Positions 32,869 to 41,460 of a DNA stretch of 46,820 nucleotides are shown piece by piece. The position numbers and the translations under genes are program-made. The notes beneath the pieces are model-generated. The model did not search any database, was not told the DNA's origin, and saw only the letters and a list, made by a program, of their open reading frames with translations. Where the stretch lies: the NCBI GenBank assembly GCA_002700865.1, contig PAFB01000123.1, positions 1 to 46,820 on the forward strand, read 5' to 3'. How positions within the stretch are numbered: the stretch's first letter is position 1; each line of letters opens with the position of its first letter. The stretch is from Rhodospirillaceae bacterium (lineage in GTDB: Bacteria > Pseudomonadota > Alphaproteobacteria > UBA7985).

Positions 32869-33986
32869 TGTATGTCGCAGTAAAGGGTGGCGAAACCGCC
32901 ATCGACAACGCTCACCGTTGGTTGGCAGACCTTCGCCGGGGTGACAGAGAACTGGCGCCGCTGCAAACGGAACAGGTGAGCGAGCAGCTGACGCTGGCGA
33001 CCAGCCGCGTTATGGCTGAGGGTGCCATCTATGATCGCGAATTGGCGGCGCTGGCGATCAAGCAGGCTCGGGGCGATTTGATTGAAGCGATCTTCTTGCT
33101 GCGCGCCTATCGAACCACATTACCGCGGTTCGGGACCAGCTTGCCCATCGATACCGGCGCAATGGCCTGCGTGCGTAGGATTTCCGCCACGTTCAAGGAC
33201 GTGCCAGGCGGACAGGTGCTGGGACCGACCTTTGACTACACCCACCGCCTGCTCGATTTCGCGCTGGCCGCCGATGGTGAAGTGCCGGCGGCGCTTAAGG
33301 CTGAACAGCAGAACCAAGCCACCACGCCACCGAGTCAAAAGCCCAGGATCAGCGATTTCCTTGACGAAGAAGGTCTGCTTCAGCCCGAGCCCAGGGGCAG
33401 TGAAACACCACCGGACCTGACGCGAGAGCCGGTCGCCTTTCCAGCCGGTCGCGCGCTGCGGCTGCAGGCGCTGACCCGTTCAGACGAAGGGTTTCTGCTG
33501 GGTCTGGCTTACTCGACCCAACGGGGTTACGCCCGGAATCATCCCTTTGTCGGGGAATTGCGCATTGGTCTGGTCGCCGTAGAGATGGCAATCCCGGAAC
33601 TGGGTTTTTCCATTGAAATCGCCGAAATCGAAGTCAGTGAGTGCGAAACGGTCAACCAGTTTCAAGGGTCAAAGACGCAACCTGCGCAATTCACCCGCGG
33701 TTATGGACTGGTATTCGGGCAAGCCGAGCGCAAGGCGATCAGCATGGCGCTTTGTGACCGGGCGCTGCGGTGGGAGGAGTTGGGTGAAGACAATCTCGGC
33801 GCACCAGCGCAGGACGAGGAGTTCGTCATTATGCATGGCGACAACATTCAAGCGACGGGCTTTGTCGAGCACATCAAACTGCCCCACTACGTCGATTTTC
33901 AGTCTGAAGCCGAACTCGTTCGCCGTCTCCGCCGCATGCACGCTGACAATCAAGACCATCAGCAAACCCAAGGGGATGACTCATGA
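32868..33986 (+). CDS. phnI: C-P lyase subunit PhnI
   Basis: The nucleosidase subunit of C-P lyase, which transfers the phosphonate to ribose C1 of ATP with release of adenine. The 372-residue protein has the family start MYVAVKGGETAI. It continues with LAALAIKQARGDLIEAIFLLRAYRTTLPR, FDYTHRLLDFAL, YSTQRGYARNHPFVGELR and GYGLVFGQAERKAISMALCDR. Length is slightly above the 354 of E. coli because of an insertion at about 150-175. The start shares a base with the phnH stop, and the 3' end overlaps phnJ by 4 nt. Confidence 0.95.
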   Translation: MYVAVKGGETAIDNAHRWLADLRRGDRELAPLQTEQVSEQLTLATSRVMAEGAIYDRELAALAIKQARGDLIEAIFLLRAYRTTLPRFGTSLPIDTGAMACVRRISATFKDVPGGQVLGPTFDYTHRLLDFALAADGEVPAALKAEQQNQATTPPSQKPRISDFLDEEGLLQPEPRGSETPPDLTREPVAFPAGRALRLQALTRSDEGFLLGLAYSTQRGYARNHPFVGELRIGLVAVEMAIPELGFSIEIAEIEVSECETVNQFQGSKTQPAQFTRGYGLVFGQAERKAISMALCDRALRWEELGEDNLGAPAQDEEFVIMHGDNIQATGFVEHIKLPHYVDFQSEAELVRRLRRMHADNQDHQQTQGDDS

Positions 33987-34852
33987 GCGCTTTGGTCCGC
34001 GAACACTATAATTTTGCTTATCTGGATGAGCATACCAAGCGCATGATCCGACGCGCCCTGCTCAAAGGCGTTGCCATACCGGGCTACCAGGTTCCCTTCG
34101 CCAGCCGTGAAATGCCCATGCCCTATGGGTGGGGGACCGGCGGGGTGCAGGTCTCGGCAGCTTGTATGGTGCCGGAAGACCGGGTCAAGGTGATCGATCA
34201 GGGTGCGGATGACACCACCAACGCAATTTCAATCCGAAAGTTCTTTGAGCGCACGGCCGGGGTAACCGTGACGGAGCGCACAAAGGAAGCAACCCTGATC
34301 CAAACCCGCCACCGCATCCCCGAACAACCGCTGTCGGAGGATCAGATCCTCGTCTACCAAGTGCCGATCCCCGAGCCTTTACGCTTCCTTGAGCCGCGCG
34401 AGACGGAGACACGGAAGATGCATGCGCTCAGTGAATACGGCCTGATGCATGTCAAACTCTACGAAGACATCAGCCAGCACGGCGAGATTGCGACAAGCTA
34501 TGCTTATCCGGCTGAGGTCAACGGCAGGCACGTCTTTGATCCGTCTCCCATTCCGAAGTTCGACAATCCCAAGCTCGACAACTCGCCGGCCTTGCAGCTT
34601 TTCGGCGCGGGACGGGAGCAGCGGATATACGCGGTGCCGCCCTATACCCGGGTCCGCAGCCTGGACTTCGAGGATTACCCTTTTGTCGCCGCTCGGGCCG
34701 AGCACAGGTGTGCTCTGTGCGGTTCGACCCATACCTATCTCGACGAGGTCATCATTGATGATGAAGGGGGGCGGATGTTTGTCTGCTCGGACACCGATTA
34801 CTGTAACGAACAGCAACGAGCCAATGCGGAGGCGGAACGCGATGCAGGATGA
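33983..34852 (+). CDS. phnJ: Carbon-phosphorus lyase, radical SAM subunit PhnJ
   Basis: The radical S-adenosylmethionine enzyme that cleaves the C-P bond of ribose-1-phosphonate-5-phosphate, releasing an alkane (methane from methylphosphonate) and leaving the 1,2-cyclic phosphate. The four key cysteines are 243, 246, 268 and 274 (RCALCGS, VCSDTDYC). Their spacing 3-22-6 is the same as E. coli 241, 244, 266, 272: three for the Fe-S cluster and one for the thiyl radical. Family motifs PMPYGWGTGG and GADDTTNAISIR are present. The enzyme therefore looks functional. It overlaps phnI by 4 nt and phnK by 11 nt. Confidence 0.97.
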   Translation: MSALVREHYNFAYLDEHTKRMIRRALLKGVAIPGYQVPFASREMPMPYGWGTGGVQVSAACMVPEDRVKVIDQGADDTTNAISIRKFFERTAGVTVTERTKEATLIQTRHRIPEQPLSEDQILVYQVPIPEPLRFLEPRETETRKMHALSEYGLMHVKLYEDISQHGEIATSYAYPAEVNGRHVFDPSPIPKFDNPKLDNSPALQLFGAGREQRIYAVPPYTRVRSLDFEDYPFVAARAEHRCALCGSTHTYLDEVIIDDEGGRMFVCSDTDYCNEQQRANAEAERDAG

Positions 34853-35618
34853 ACCGCTATTCTCAGCCTCTGCGGTGAGCAAGTCCTATGGCACCCACGT
34901 CGGTTGTCGTGATGTCAGCTTTGACCTCTGGCCGGGCGAAGTCCTTGGTATTGTCGGTGAAAGTGGATCAGGAAAGTCCACGCTGCTGAACTGTATCAGC
35001 GGCCAGCTCGACCCCAGTGAGGGGGACGTGCTCTACCGCACCCAAGACGATGGAATGAAAAGCACGCAGGCCATGAGCGAACCGGAATTGCGAAAGTTGC
35101 GCCGGACGGACTGGGCTTTTGTCCATCAGAACCCTCGGGACGGTCTCCGCTTGAGCGTGTCCGCAGGGGGGAATGTGGGTGAGCGGCTTATGGCTGTTGG
35201 CGCGCGGCACTATGGTGATATCCGGCGAAGCGCCAGCGAATGGTTGGAGCGGGTTGAAATCAGCACGGCGCGCATCGACGATCGCCCAAGCACCTTTTCA
35301 GGTGGCATGCAACAGCGCCTGCAAATCGCCCGTAATCTTGTGACGCATCCTCGATTAATCTTCATGGACGAGCCCACTGGCGGCCTCGATGTTTCGGTGC
35401 AGGCGCGTTTGCTCGACCTGTTGCGGAGCCTGGTGCGAGAGCTTGGACTGAGCGCCATCATCGTCACGCACGACCTTGCGGTTGTTCGCTTGCTCGCTGA
35501 CCGCCTGATGGTCATGAAGGACGGCTCTGTGGTCGAGCAGGGGCTGACGGATCAGGTGCTGGACGACCCACAGCACGCTTACACCCAACTTCTTGTCAGC
35601 TCGGTGCTCATGCCATGA
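34842..35618 (+). CDS. phnK: C-P lyase ABC-type ATPase PhnK
   Basis: A 258-residue ABC ATPase associated with the C-P lyase core rather than a transporter. Walker A GESGSGKS, signature SGGMQQRLQIARN, Walker B LIFMDEPT and the switch His in IIVTHDLAVVR are all present. The QNPRDGLRLSVSAGGN segment is characteristic of PhnK. The frame stays open upstream to 34449 inside phnJ, but ATG 34842 (MQDEPLFSASAVSKSYG) is the start that fits the family. The stop overlaps phnL by 4 nt. Confidence 0.94.
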   Translation: MQDEPLFSASAVSKSYGTHVGCRDVSFDLWPGEVLGIVGESGSGKSTLLNCISGQLDPSEGDVLYRTQDDGMKSTQAMSEPELRKLRRTDWAFVHQNPRDGLRLSVSAGGNVGERLMAVGARHYGDIRRSASEWLERVEISTARIDDRPSTFSGGMQQRLQIARNLVTHPRLIFMDEPTGGLDVSVQARLLDLLRSLVRELGLSAIIVTHDLAVVRLLADRLMVMKDGSVVEQGLTDQVLDDPQHAYTQLLVSSVLMP

Positions 35619-36289
35619 TCCATGTCGAAAATGTCTCCAAAACCTTTACTCTTCACAATCAGCACGGTGCCGTGATTGAAGTGGTCTCTCGCGCTAATCT
35701 GGACGTGCATTCAGGTGAATGCGTGGCCTTGACCGGTGTCTCGGGCAGCGGAAAATCAACGCTGATGCGTATGATATTCGGCAACTATCTTGCCGCCAGT
35801 GGTCAGATTACGGTGGACGGCGTGCGCATTGTGGGCGCCAGCCCTCGCGAGATTATTGCCTTGCGACGGCATAGGCTCGGCTATGTCAGCCAATTCCTGC
35901 GGGTGGTGCCCCGCGTTTCCACGCTGGATGTGGTCTCTGAGCCCTTGTTGCGCGTGGGTACCTCTGAGGTTGAAGCCCATGGCGGGGCAAAAGACCTGCT
36001 GGCCCGCTTGCGTATTCCCGAGCCGCTATGGTCGCTCTCGCCCCTGACTTTTTCAGGAGGTGAGCAGCAACGGGTCAACATCGCACGCGGTTTCGCACAC
36101 CATTATCCGGTGCTGCTGGTGGACGAGCCGACGGCAAGCCTCGACGGCACCAACCGAGACACCGTGCTTACGCTTATCGAAGAGGCCAAGGCGCGCGGTG
36201 CCGCCATTCTTGGCATCTTCCATGATGCCGACGCCCGAGCGCGGGTCTGCGACCGGGAAATTGATGTAAGTGGATTCAAAACACCATGA
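35615..36289 (+). CDS. phnL: C-P lyase ABC-type ATPase PhnL
   Basis: The second ABC ATPase of the C-P lyase system, 224 residues. Walker A GVSGSGKS, QFLRVVPRVS after the Q-loop, signature SGGEQQRVNIARGF, Walker B VLLVDEPT and the switch His in GIFHDADAR are visible. Recent structural work on the E. coli complex places PhnK and PhnL as a stacked ATPase pair on the core (established knowledge). The ATG lies in the phnK stop (ATGA), and the 3' end overlaps phnM by 4 nt. Confidence 0.94.
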   Translation: MIHVENVSKTFTLHNQHGAVIEVVSRANLDVHSGECVALTGVSGSGKSTLMRMIFGNYLAASGQITVDGVRIVGASPREIIALRRHRLGYVSQFLRVVPRVSTLDVVSEPLLRVGTSEVEAHGGAKDLLARLRIPEPLWSLSPLTFSGGEQQRVNIARGFAHHYPVLLVDEPTASLDGTNRDTVLTLIEEAKARGAAILGIFHDADARARVCDREIDVSGFKTP

Positions 36290-37443
36290 GTAGCAGCGCA
36301 AACACCATCGTTCTGACCAACGCGAAGCTGGTGCTGGAAGACGAGATCGTTGATGGAACCATTGTCTTCGATGCGTCTGGTTCTATCGCGCAGATCGACA
36401 CCGGGTCGAGCGCCCTGCCTTCCGCGGTGGACTGCGAAGGCGATTTCGTGATGCCAGGGTTGGTTGAGCTTCATACAGACAATGTGGAACGCCATTTTGT
36501 CCCACGCCCCCGCGCCTACTGGCCCAATGCCATTGCAGCGGTAATGGCGCACGACAGCGAGATTGCCGGCGCAGGCATTACTACCGTGTATGACGCGCTG
36601 AGCGTTGGCGACTATGATGGCGAAAACAGCCCACGCCGGGAGCTGTTTGCCGAGATGGTTGAAGCCACCCGACGGGCAAGCGCGCTTGGCATTTTTCGCG
36701 TGGAACATCGCCTCCACCTGCGCTGTGAACTGAGTGACCCGCGATTGATGGAGACGCTGGAACCTGTTGCGATGGCCCACAAGGCGGATATCGTCAGCCT
36801 CATGGACCACACCCCCGGCCAGCGCCAGTGGCGGGATGTGGACGCACTGCGCACCTACATGAGCCGAACAGGTCTTTCGCCCCAGGAAGTCGAGCGCACC
36901 ATTGGGCTGAGGATCGAGAAGGGCAACACCAGCACGCCTGAAAATTGGCGCGCTGTTCTGGACCTGTTTGCCGAGCAGAAAGTGACTCTGGCGACCCACG
37001 ACGACACCACGGTCGACGATATAGATCATAGCGCAGATGCCGGCATTGCGATCAGTGAGTTTCCCTGCTCGCTGGCCGCTGCGCAGCGGGCCCATGAACG
37101 CGGCATGACCACCATTGGCGGCGCGCCGAATGTGGTGCGTGGCGGCAGTCATTCAGGCAATGTTGCCATGGAGGAGCTGGCGCGCAACGGTGTCCTCGAT
37201 GCCCTGAGTTCAGACTACGTCCCCAGTGCCCTGCTGCAGGCCCCCTTTCTGATGGCAGAGCGCCTGAACATGCCCTTGCATGACACACTCAAGACGGTGA
37301 CACAAAACCCAGCTCGCATGGTCGGACTGTTTGATCGCGGGGTTCTGGAGCCGGGTAAGCGGGCGGATGTCCTGCGCGTGCGGGTGGTTGAAAGCACGCC
37401 CTTTGTCCGGGCAACTTTTGTTCAGGGTCAGCGGGTGTCCTGA
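36286..37443 (+). CDS. phnM: Ribose-1-methylphosphonate-5-triphosphate diphosphohydrolase PhnM (copy 1)
   Basis: An amidohydrolase-superfamily enzyme that removes pyrophosphate from the ribose-phosphonate triphosphate made by PhnGHI. The 385-residue protein keeps the PhnM motifs: PGLVELHTDN (metal), EHRLHLRCE, LMDHTPGQRQ, ATHDD, GGAPNVVRGGSHSGN and SSDYVPSALL. All match the E. coli enzyme closely, so this copy is probably the canonical one. The ATG overlaps phnL by 4 nt and the stop shares one base with the DUF1045 gene. Confidence 0.95.
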   Translation: MSSSANTIVLTNAKLVLEDEIVDGTIVFDASGSIAQIDTGSSALPSAVDCEGDFVMPGLVELHTDNVERHFVPRPRAYWPNAIAAVMAHDSEIAGAGITTVYDALSVGDYDGENSPRRELFAEMVEATRRASALGIFRVEHRLHLRCELSDPRLMETLEPVAMAHKADIVSLMDHTPGQRQWRDVDALRTYMSRTGLSPQEVERTIGLRIEKGNTSTPENWRAVLDLFAEQKVTLATHDDTTVDDIDHSADAGIAISEFPCSLAAAQRAHERGMTTIGGAPNVVRGGSHSGNVAMEELARNGVLDALSSDYVPSALLQAPFLMAERLNMPLHDTLKTVTQNPARMVGLFDRGVLEPGKRADVLRVRVVESTPFVRATFVQGQRVS

Positions 37444-38123
37444 TGTCAAAACCACGATACGCCCTGTATTTTTCACCAGCAGACGAAAGCGCTTTGGCCG
37501 CTTTTGGCGAGCAGGCATTGAAGCGGCGACCAGATGGGCGCGACAGTGATCTTGGCCCGGTGTTCGGTGCGCCGGATGGTTCGGATCATCGTCAACGTGC
37601 TGCTTTCCCGCGCCACTACGGCTTTCATGCAACGCTAAAAGCCCCCTTTGAGTTGGCTAAAGGAGCCGACGAGACCCACCTGAAAGCGGCGTTGGAGCGA
37701 TTTTGTGAGCAGCACAGGCCGGTCGATCTGCCGGGTTTGGGGGTGCAGCAGGTGCAGGAGAGGTTTCTGGCTCTGACGTGCCGCCGGCACGATGCCTTGC
37801 AGGATCTGGCCTTCGCCGTCGTCAGTGACTTCGAGAGCTACCGCGCCCCGCTCAGCGCCAGTGACCGCGCGCGACGAAAGCCTGAGCAGCTGTCAACGGT
37901 TGAACGGATGAACCTTGATCGCTTCGGTTATCCCTTCGTCGGGGAAGCCTTTGCTTTTCACATGACCCTGTCCGGGTCGGCTGAGCCATCTTTTCTGGCC
38001 TTTCTCGAAGACCTGTTCGCCCAGACGGTCAATCGCCCCGAGCGGCTGGATCATCTGGGGCTGTTCTATCAGCCAGACCGTGACTCAGTCTTTGTCCGGA
38101 TTGCGCATCACCGCCTTGGCTAG
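37443..38123 (+). CDS. DUF1045 phosphonate-linked 2H phosphoesterase
   Basis: A 226-residue member of the DUF1045 family found in phn clusters of alphaproteobacteria. It has the two HxT motifs of the 2H phosphoesterase superfamily: HYGFHATLKAPF near residue 60 and FAFHMTLSGS near 178. These motifs form the active site of cyclic-phosphodiesterases and 2'-5' RNA ligases. C-P lyase leaves 5-phosphoribosyl 1,2-cyclic phosphate, normally opened by PhnP. No phnP is visible in this window, so this protein is a good candidate for that step (inference). It starts at TGATG with the phnM stop, and its 3' end overlaps the convergent phnN gene by 39 bp. Confidence 0.88.
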   Translation: MSKPRYALYFSPADESALAAFGEQALKRRPDGRDSDLGPVFGAPDGSDHRQRAAFPRHYGFHATLKAPFELAKGADETHLKAALERFCEQHRPVDLPGLGVQQVQERFLALTCRRHDALQDLAFAVVSDFESYRAPLSASDRARRKPEQLSTVERMNLDRFGYPFVGEAFAFHMTLSGSAEPSFLAFLEDLFAQTVNRPERLDHLGLFYQPDRDSVFVRIAHHRLG

Positions 38124-38624
38124 CTGATCCACCGCATCGCTCAGCTTGCCGCTGTTGTCGATTGTCAGCACGCGGGCGCGTCTGGTTTTGATGGCGACAG
38201 AGCGGCCCAGCCGGTTGCTGATCTCTTCCCGCGTCTCCCGGCCCCGTGCCAGAAGGCGTTCGGTCAGCACCTCTGCCGGCGCTGTCAGATGGATCACCGT
38301 TATGGAATCGAAGCGGTCCTCAAAAGCCGGGATGGCCTTGCGCGAAGCGTTGAGGATTACGTCTTCGCCTCGGTCGAGCGGCGCAAAGCTCTGGTGGCGC
38401 AGACCGTAGTGCAGGCCATGCGCTGGCCAACTCAAGACGAAATCTGCAGGATCAAAGTCATGGGGTGCAACGGGCTCGAAATCCTCGCTGTCATCCGTCC
38501 GGGGTCGGGTGATAACCCGTTGGACAAAATGCAGCCCTTCAGGAGCGCGCGCGCGTAGGGCGTTGATCACGGTGTCCTTGCCCACACCACTGGGTCCAAC
38601 AAGCAGGAAAAGACGCCCCGGCAT
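38085..38624 (-). CDS. phnN: Ribose 1,5-bisphosphokinase PhnN
   Basis: Phosphorylates ribose 1,5-bisphosphate to PRPP, returning the C-P lyase sugar to nucleotide metabolism. A guanylate-kinase-like P-loop protein: Walker A LVGPSGVGKDT, then QRVITRPRTDDSEDFEPV, and LLARGRETREEISNRL in the lid. ATG 38624 (MPGRLFLL, 179 residues) is preferred because it shares TGATG with the stop of the hexapeptide gene. ATG 38642 is in frame upstream. The stop lies inside the 3' end of the opposite-strand DUF1045 gene. Confidence 0.92.
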   Translation of the reverse strand: MPGRLFLLVGPSGVGKDTVINALRARAPEGLHFVQRVITRPRTDDSEDFEPVAPHDFDPADFVLSWPAHGLHYGLRHQSFAPLDRGEDVILNASRKAIPAFEDRFDSITVIHLTAPAEVLTERLLARGRETREEISNRLGRSVAIKTRRARVLTIDNSGKLSDAVDQLAKAVMRNPDKD

Positions 38625-39253
38625 CAGCGCTCCCCGCTCCATTTCTCGATAAAGGCCTCAGGGCTGAGCGCTTGGAAATCGGGCAGGGCCTCAGCAAGTT
38701 TCGCGTGCGACCAGTCCCACCAAGCCAGCGCCTGCATGGCCTCGCTCGTCGCCGCGTGCTCATAGCGCGGACGGATCACCTGTGCGGGATTGCCGGCAAC
38801 AATGGTGTAAGGCGCGACATCTTTGGTCACCACGGCACCCGCGCCGACCACCGCGCCAATCCCAACGGAGCGGCCCGGCAAAACAAGCGCGCCGTGGCCC
38901 AACCAGACGTCGTGCCCGATGGAGCAGCTGTTCGCTCGCCGCCACGCAAAGAAAGCCTCGTCATCCTCGCCCATACCGTACTTGCTTGCGCGGTATTGGA
39001 AGTGGTGTTGGCTCGTGCGCCACGTGGGGTGATTACTGGCGTTAATGCGAACGTTGTTTGCGATGGAAACGAACTTACCAACCTCTGTCATCATCAGATC
39101 AGCAAAATGCTGGACATAGGAGTAATCGCCGAAATCCACGTCAACCAGTGCAGTCAGCTGGCCGACCTCCGTATACCGACCCAAGCGCGAACGTTCGACG
39201 GTGGCGGTGGGGTGAATCGACGGGTCTTCGCCCAAAGCTGAGCTGGCTGTCAT
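38624..39253 (-). CDS. Phosphonate-cluster hexapeptide-repeat acyltransferase
   Basis: A left-handed beta-helix transferase of the xenobiotic acyltransferase type that recurs in phn clusters. Hexapeptide repeats are visible: SIHPTATVERSRLGRYTEVG, then IGHDVWLGHGALVLPGRSVG and IGAVVGAGAVVTKDVAPYTI, closed by the VAGNPAQVIRPR motif. The catalytic His is probably in the NASNHPTWR segment. ATG 39253 (MTASSALGEDPSIHP, 209 residues) overlaps the phnM2 stop (ATGA). It likely acetylates an aminophosphonate substrate or an intermediate, by analogy with PhnO; the exact acceptor is unknown. Confidence 0.88.
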   Translation of the reverse strand: MTASSALGEDPSIHPTATVERSRLGRYTEVGQLTALVDVDFGDYSYVQHFADLMMTEVGKFVSIANNVRINASNHPTWRTSQHHFQYRASKYGMGEDDEAFFAWRRANSCSIGHDVWLGHGALVLPGRSVGIGAVVGAGAVVTKDVAPYTIVAGNPAQVIRPRYEHAATSEAMQALAWWDWSHAKLAEALPDFQALSPEAFIEKWSGER

Positions 39254-40401
39254 GGTTGTGGCGCTCCAAACACAAGTTGGCCTGCGACCCAAACGCCTTT
39301 GACCTGCGCAATGCCACCTTGAAGGGACAGGCGCACGAAGTCAGCGCGTTTTCCGGGCAAAAGTTTACCCCTGTCATCAAGCCCGGCGATGCCGGCGGGT
39401 CCGTCCGTCACGAGACTGACGGCCCGCGCGGCTTCCATCCCTTCGTCAATCAACCGGGCAACAGCGTGAAGCTGGGAGCTGGGCACGTAATCGCTCAGCA
39501 GCGCCGCTACCAAGCCGTCGTGGATCAGCGCGCGGGCGTCTGCATTTCCGCCGGAGCTTTGTCCTCGAACAACATTGGGCGCGCCCATAGTGGCGGGCAG
39601 TCCGCTGGACACGGCCGCTTCTGCGGCGACACGGGTAACGGGGAACTCGGCATAATGCGCGCCGATGGTTTTGGCGAAGGCGATATGCTCGGCGGTTTCA
39701 TCGTCATGGGTGGCGAGTGAGATGTTCAGTCGCCGCGCATGCTCTGCGACCAGCACGCTGCGCGCCGCGCCGTTTTCTTCGCTTTCACGAACAAAATCAG
39801 CCGCAAAGATCCGCGCCTGATCCACAGTTTCACCGCGTCGAGCAACCATCCACTGCACCATGTCCTCGATATCGCGCACCTGTCGTTTGCCGGGCGCGTG
39901 ATCCATGATGCTCATTGCGTCGGGGTGCACGCGCTCCAGCAGCGCTTCGAGGGTTGTCGGCATCAGGGGATCGGTGACTTCGCAGCGAAAATGCAGCCGG
40001 TGGTCTGCGCGCAGCACCCTGTCCGCACGGGCACTCTGCACAGCCTGCACAAAGGGTTCGATCAGAGCGAGGCGCTCCGGTTTGCGCGACGAAGTGCCAA
40101 TGGCCACGGCATTGAAGGTCGTCGTCACACCCGCGCCGATGACATCGCTATCGTGGGCAAGCATGGCCGCTCGCCCCGGCCAATCCACGCCGGGACGCGG
40201 CATCAGCCGGCCTTCCAGCGCGTCGGTATGAAGATCAATTAATCCGGGGACGACCAGATCGCCGCCGCAATCGAGCGCTTCCCCCTTTGGAGCCTCTGTG
40301 TCCGCTGGTGCATCCACAATTGCGCCGTCTTGCCAATGCAACTCGTCAAGCCAAAGTCCAGCCTGAGGATCGGCGATTATGCGTGCATTCCGAATAGTCA
40401 T
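39250..40401 (-). CDS. phnM: Second PhnM-type amidohydrolase (copy 2, diverged)
   Basis: A 383-residue PhnM paralogue and the first gene of the minus-strand phnM2-hexapeptide-phnN unit. It has the same plan as copy 1 but departs at normally fixed places: HTDAL instead of HTDNV, RADHRLHFRCE, MDHAPGKRQ, RGQSSGGN instead of RGGSHSGN, and LLSDYVPSS instead of SSDYVPSA. Metal ligands (HTD, H in DHRLH, MDH, THDD) appear kept, so it should be a hydrolase. ATG 40401 (MTIRNARIIADP) is chosen; the frame is open to 40509 but those codons run through the promoter region. Overlap of 4 nt with the hexapeptide gene. Confidence 0.92.
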   Translation of the reverse strand: MTIRNARIIADPQAGLWLDELHWQDGAIVDAPADTEAPKGEALDCGGDLVVPGLIDLHTDALEGRLMPRPGVDWPGRAAMLAHDSDVIGAGVTTTFNAVAIGTSSRKPERLALIEPFVQAVQSARADRVLRADHRLHFRCEVTDPLMPTTLEALLERVHPDAMSIMDHAPGKRQVRDIEDMVQWMVARRGETVDQARIFAADFVRESEENGAARSVLVAEHARRLNISLATHDDETAEHIAFAKTIGAHYAEFPVTRVAAEAAVSSGLPATMGAPNVVRGQSSGGNADARALIHDGLVAALLSDYVPSSQLHAVARLIDEGMEAARAVSLVTDGPAGIAGLDDRGKLLPGKRADFVRLSLQGGIAQVKGVWVAGQLVFGAPQP

Positions 40402-40423
40402 CGCGCCCTGTTGCACCGCTAAA

Positions 40424-40441
40424 GTGACAGTCGAATGACAA
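40424..40441 (-). promoter_or_regulatory. Pho-box-like element between phnM2 and phnC
   Basis: Plus strand GTGACAG-TCGA-ATGACAA is, on the minus strand, TTGTCAT-TCGA-CTGTCAC, close to the PhoB consensus of two CTGTCAT repeats 11 bp apart. Another half-site, ATGTCAT on the minus strand, lies at 40464-40458. All three point toward phnM2. The gap is shared with phnC, so both directions could respond to phosphate starvation. A -10-like TAATAC (40509-40514) faces phnC. Confidence 0.6.
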
Positions 40442-40585
40442 ATGAAAAGCCTGCAACATGACATGATGCAAGCGTAAATGCCTGTCCCGTGTAATCGTCC
40501 ACATAGCATAATACACGCGTAATAAATGAGTCACAAAACATCCCTACCCCAGTCTCGAACAGTAATAAAAAGACGGGTTAGTGCG

Positions 40586-41428
40586 GTGCTTCAGCTTAAG
40601 TCAGTAACCAAACGTTTCGGTGAAACGACTGCCGTGGATCAAGTTAGTCTGGAAATTCCCACGGGGCAGATGGTGGGAATTATTGGTCGGTCTGGCGCCG
40701 GGAAATCAACGTTGCTTCGGCTGATTAACCTGTTGAGTAATGCTTCGGGCGGCGAGTTGGTTTTTGAGGGTTGCGATGTTCTCAAACTGCGCGGTCGAGA
40801 ACGCCGTCAGTGGATGCGCGAATGTGCGATGATCTTTCAGCAGTTCAATCTTGTCCCGCGCCTGAGCGTCTTAAATAACGTCCTGCTTGGCCGCCTGAAC
40901 TACCACAATGCCTTCACGTCGTTGTTGGGGCTGTGGTCTGAAGAGGAAAAAATCGCTGCCATCCAGAATCTGGAGCGGCTGGACATGGTGCAAACCGTCC
41001 TAAAGCGCGCCGATGAGCTTTCTGGCGGGCAGCAGCAACGGGTCGCCATTGCACGTGCGTTGATGCAGAACCCGAAGATCATGCTGGCCGATGAGCCAAT
41101 TGCCTCTCTCGATCCCCACAACGCGAAAATCGTCATGCAGACCTTGCGTGACATCAACCAGCGCGACGGCCTGACCGTGATCTGCAACCTGCACACGCTC
41201 GATACGGCGCGCGCCTTCTGTGACCGAATCATCGGAATGGCTCAGGGCCGCGTGGTCTTTGACGGTTCCGCGGACGAGCTGACCATGGAGGCCGCGCAGG
41301 AAATCTATGGCGTCGACGGCATCAAAGAGGCGCTGGACGAATCAATTACCTCAACTGATTTGGGAACCAAATTCCCCCAATCCACGGCAAGCAGGCCTGC
41401 GCCAGTCGCAGCCTCAGCGGTCGGATAG
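40586..41428 (+). CDS. phnC: Phosphonate ABC transporter ATP-binding protein PhnC
   Basis: The ATPase that energises phosphonate uptake by PhnCDE. Walker A GRSGAGKS, Q-loop FQQFNLVPRLSV, signature LSGGQQQRVAIARAL, Walker B IMLADEP and switch His NLHTLDTARAF are present. VLLGRLNYHNAFTSLLGLWS is characteristic of PhnC. The frame is open to ATG 40526, but GTG 40586 gives the family start LQLKSVTKRFGE (280 residues), and a -10-like element at 40509 would leave almost no leader before 40526. The C-terminal tail after about residue 255 is unusually long and Ser/Ala-rich. First of four transporter genes. Confidence 0.93.
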   Translation: MLQLKSVTKRFGETTAVDQVSLEIPTGQMVGIIGRSGAGKSTLLRLINLLSNASGGELVFEGCDVLKLRGRERRQWMRECAMIFQQFNLVPRLSVLNNVLLGRLNYHNAFTSLLGLWSEEEKIAAIQNLERLDMVQTVLKRADELSGGQQQRVAIARALMQNPKIMLADEPIASLDPHNAKIVMQTLRDINQRDGLTVICNLHTLDTARAFCDRIIGMAQGRVVFDGSADELTMEAAQEIYGVDGIKEALDESITSTDLGTKFPQSTASRPAPVAASAVG

Positions 41429-41460
41429 AGCCGAGCTTGCACGGATCAGGGAAACGAAAA

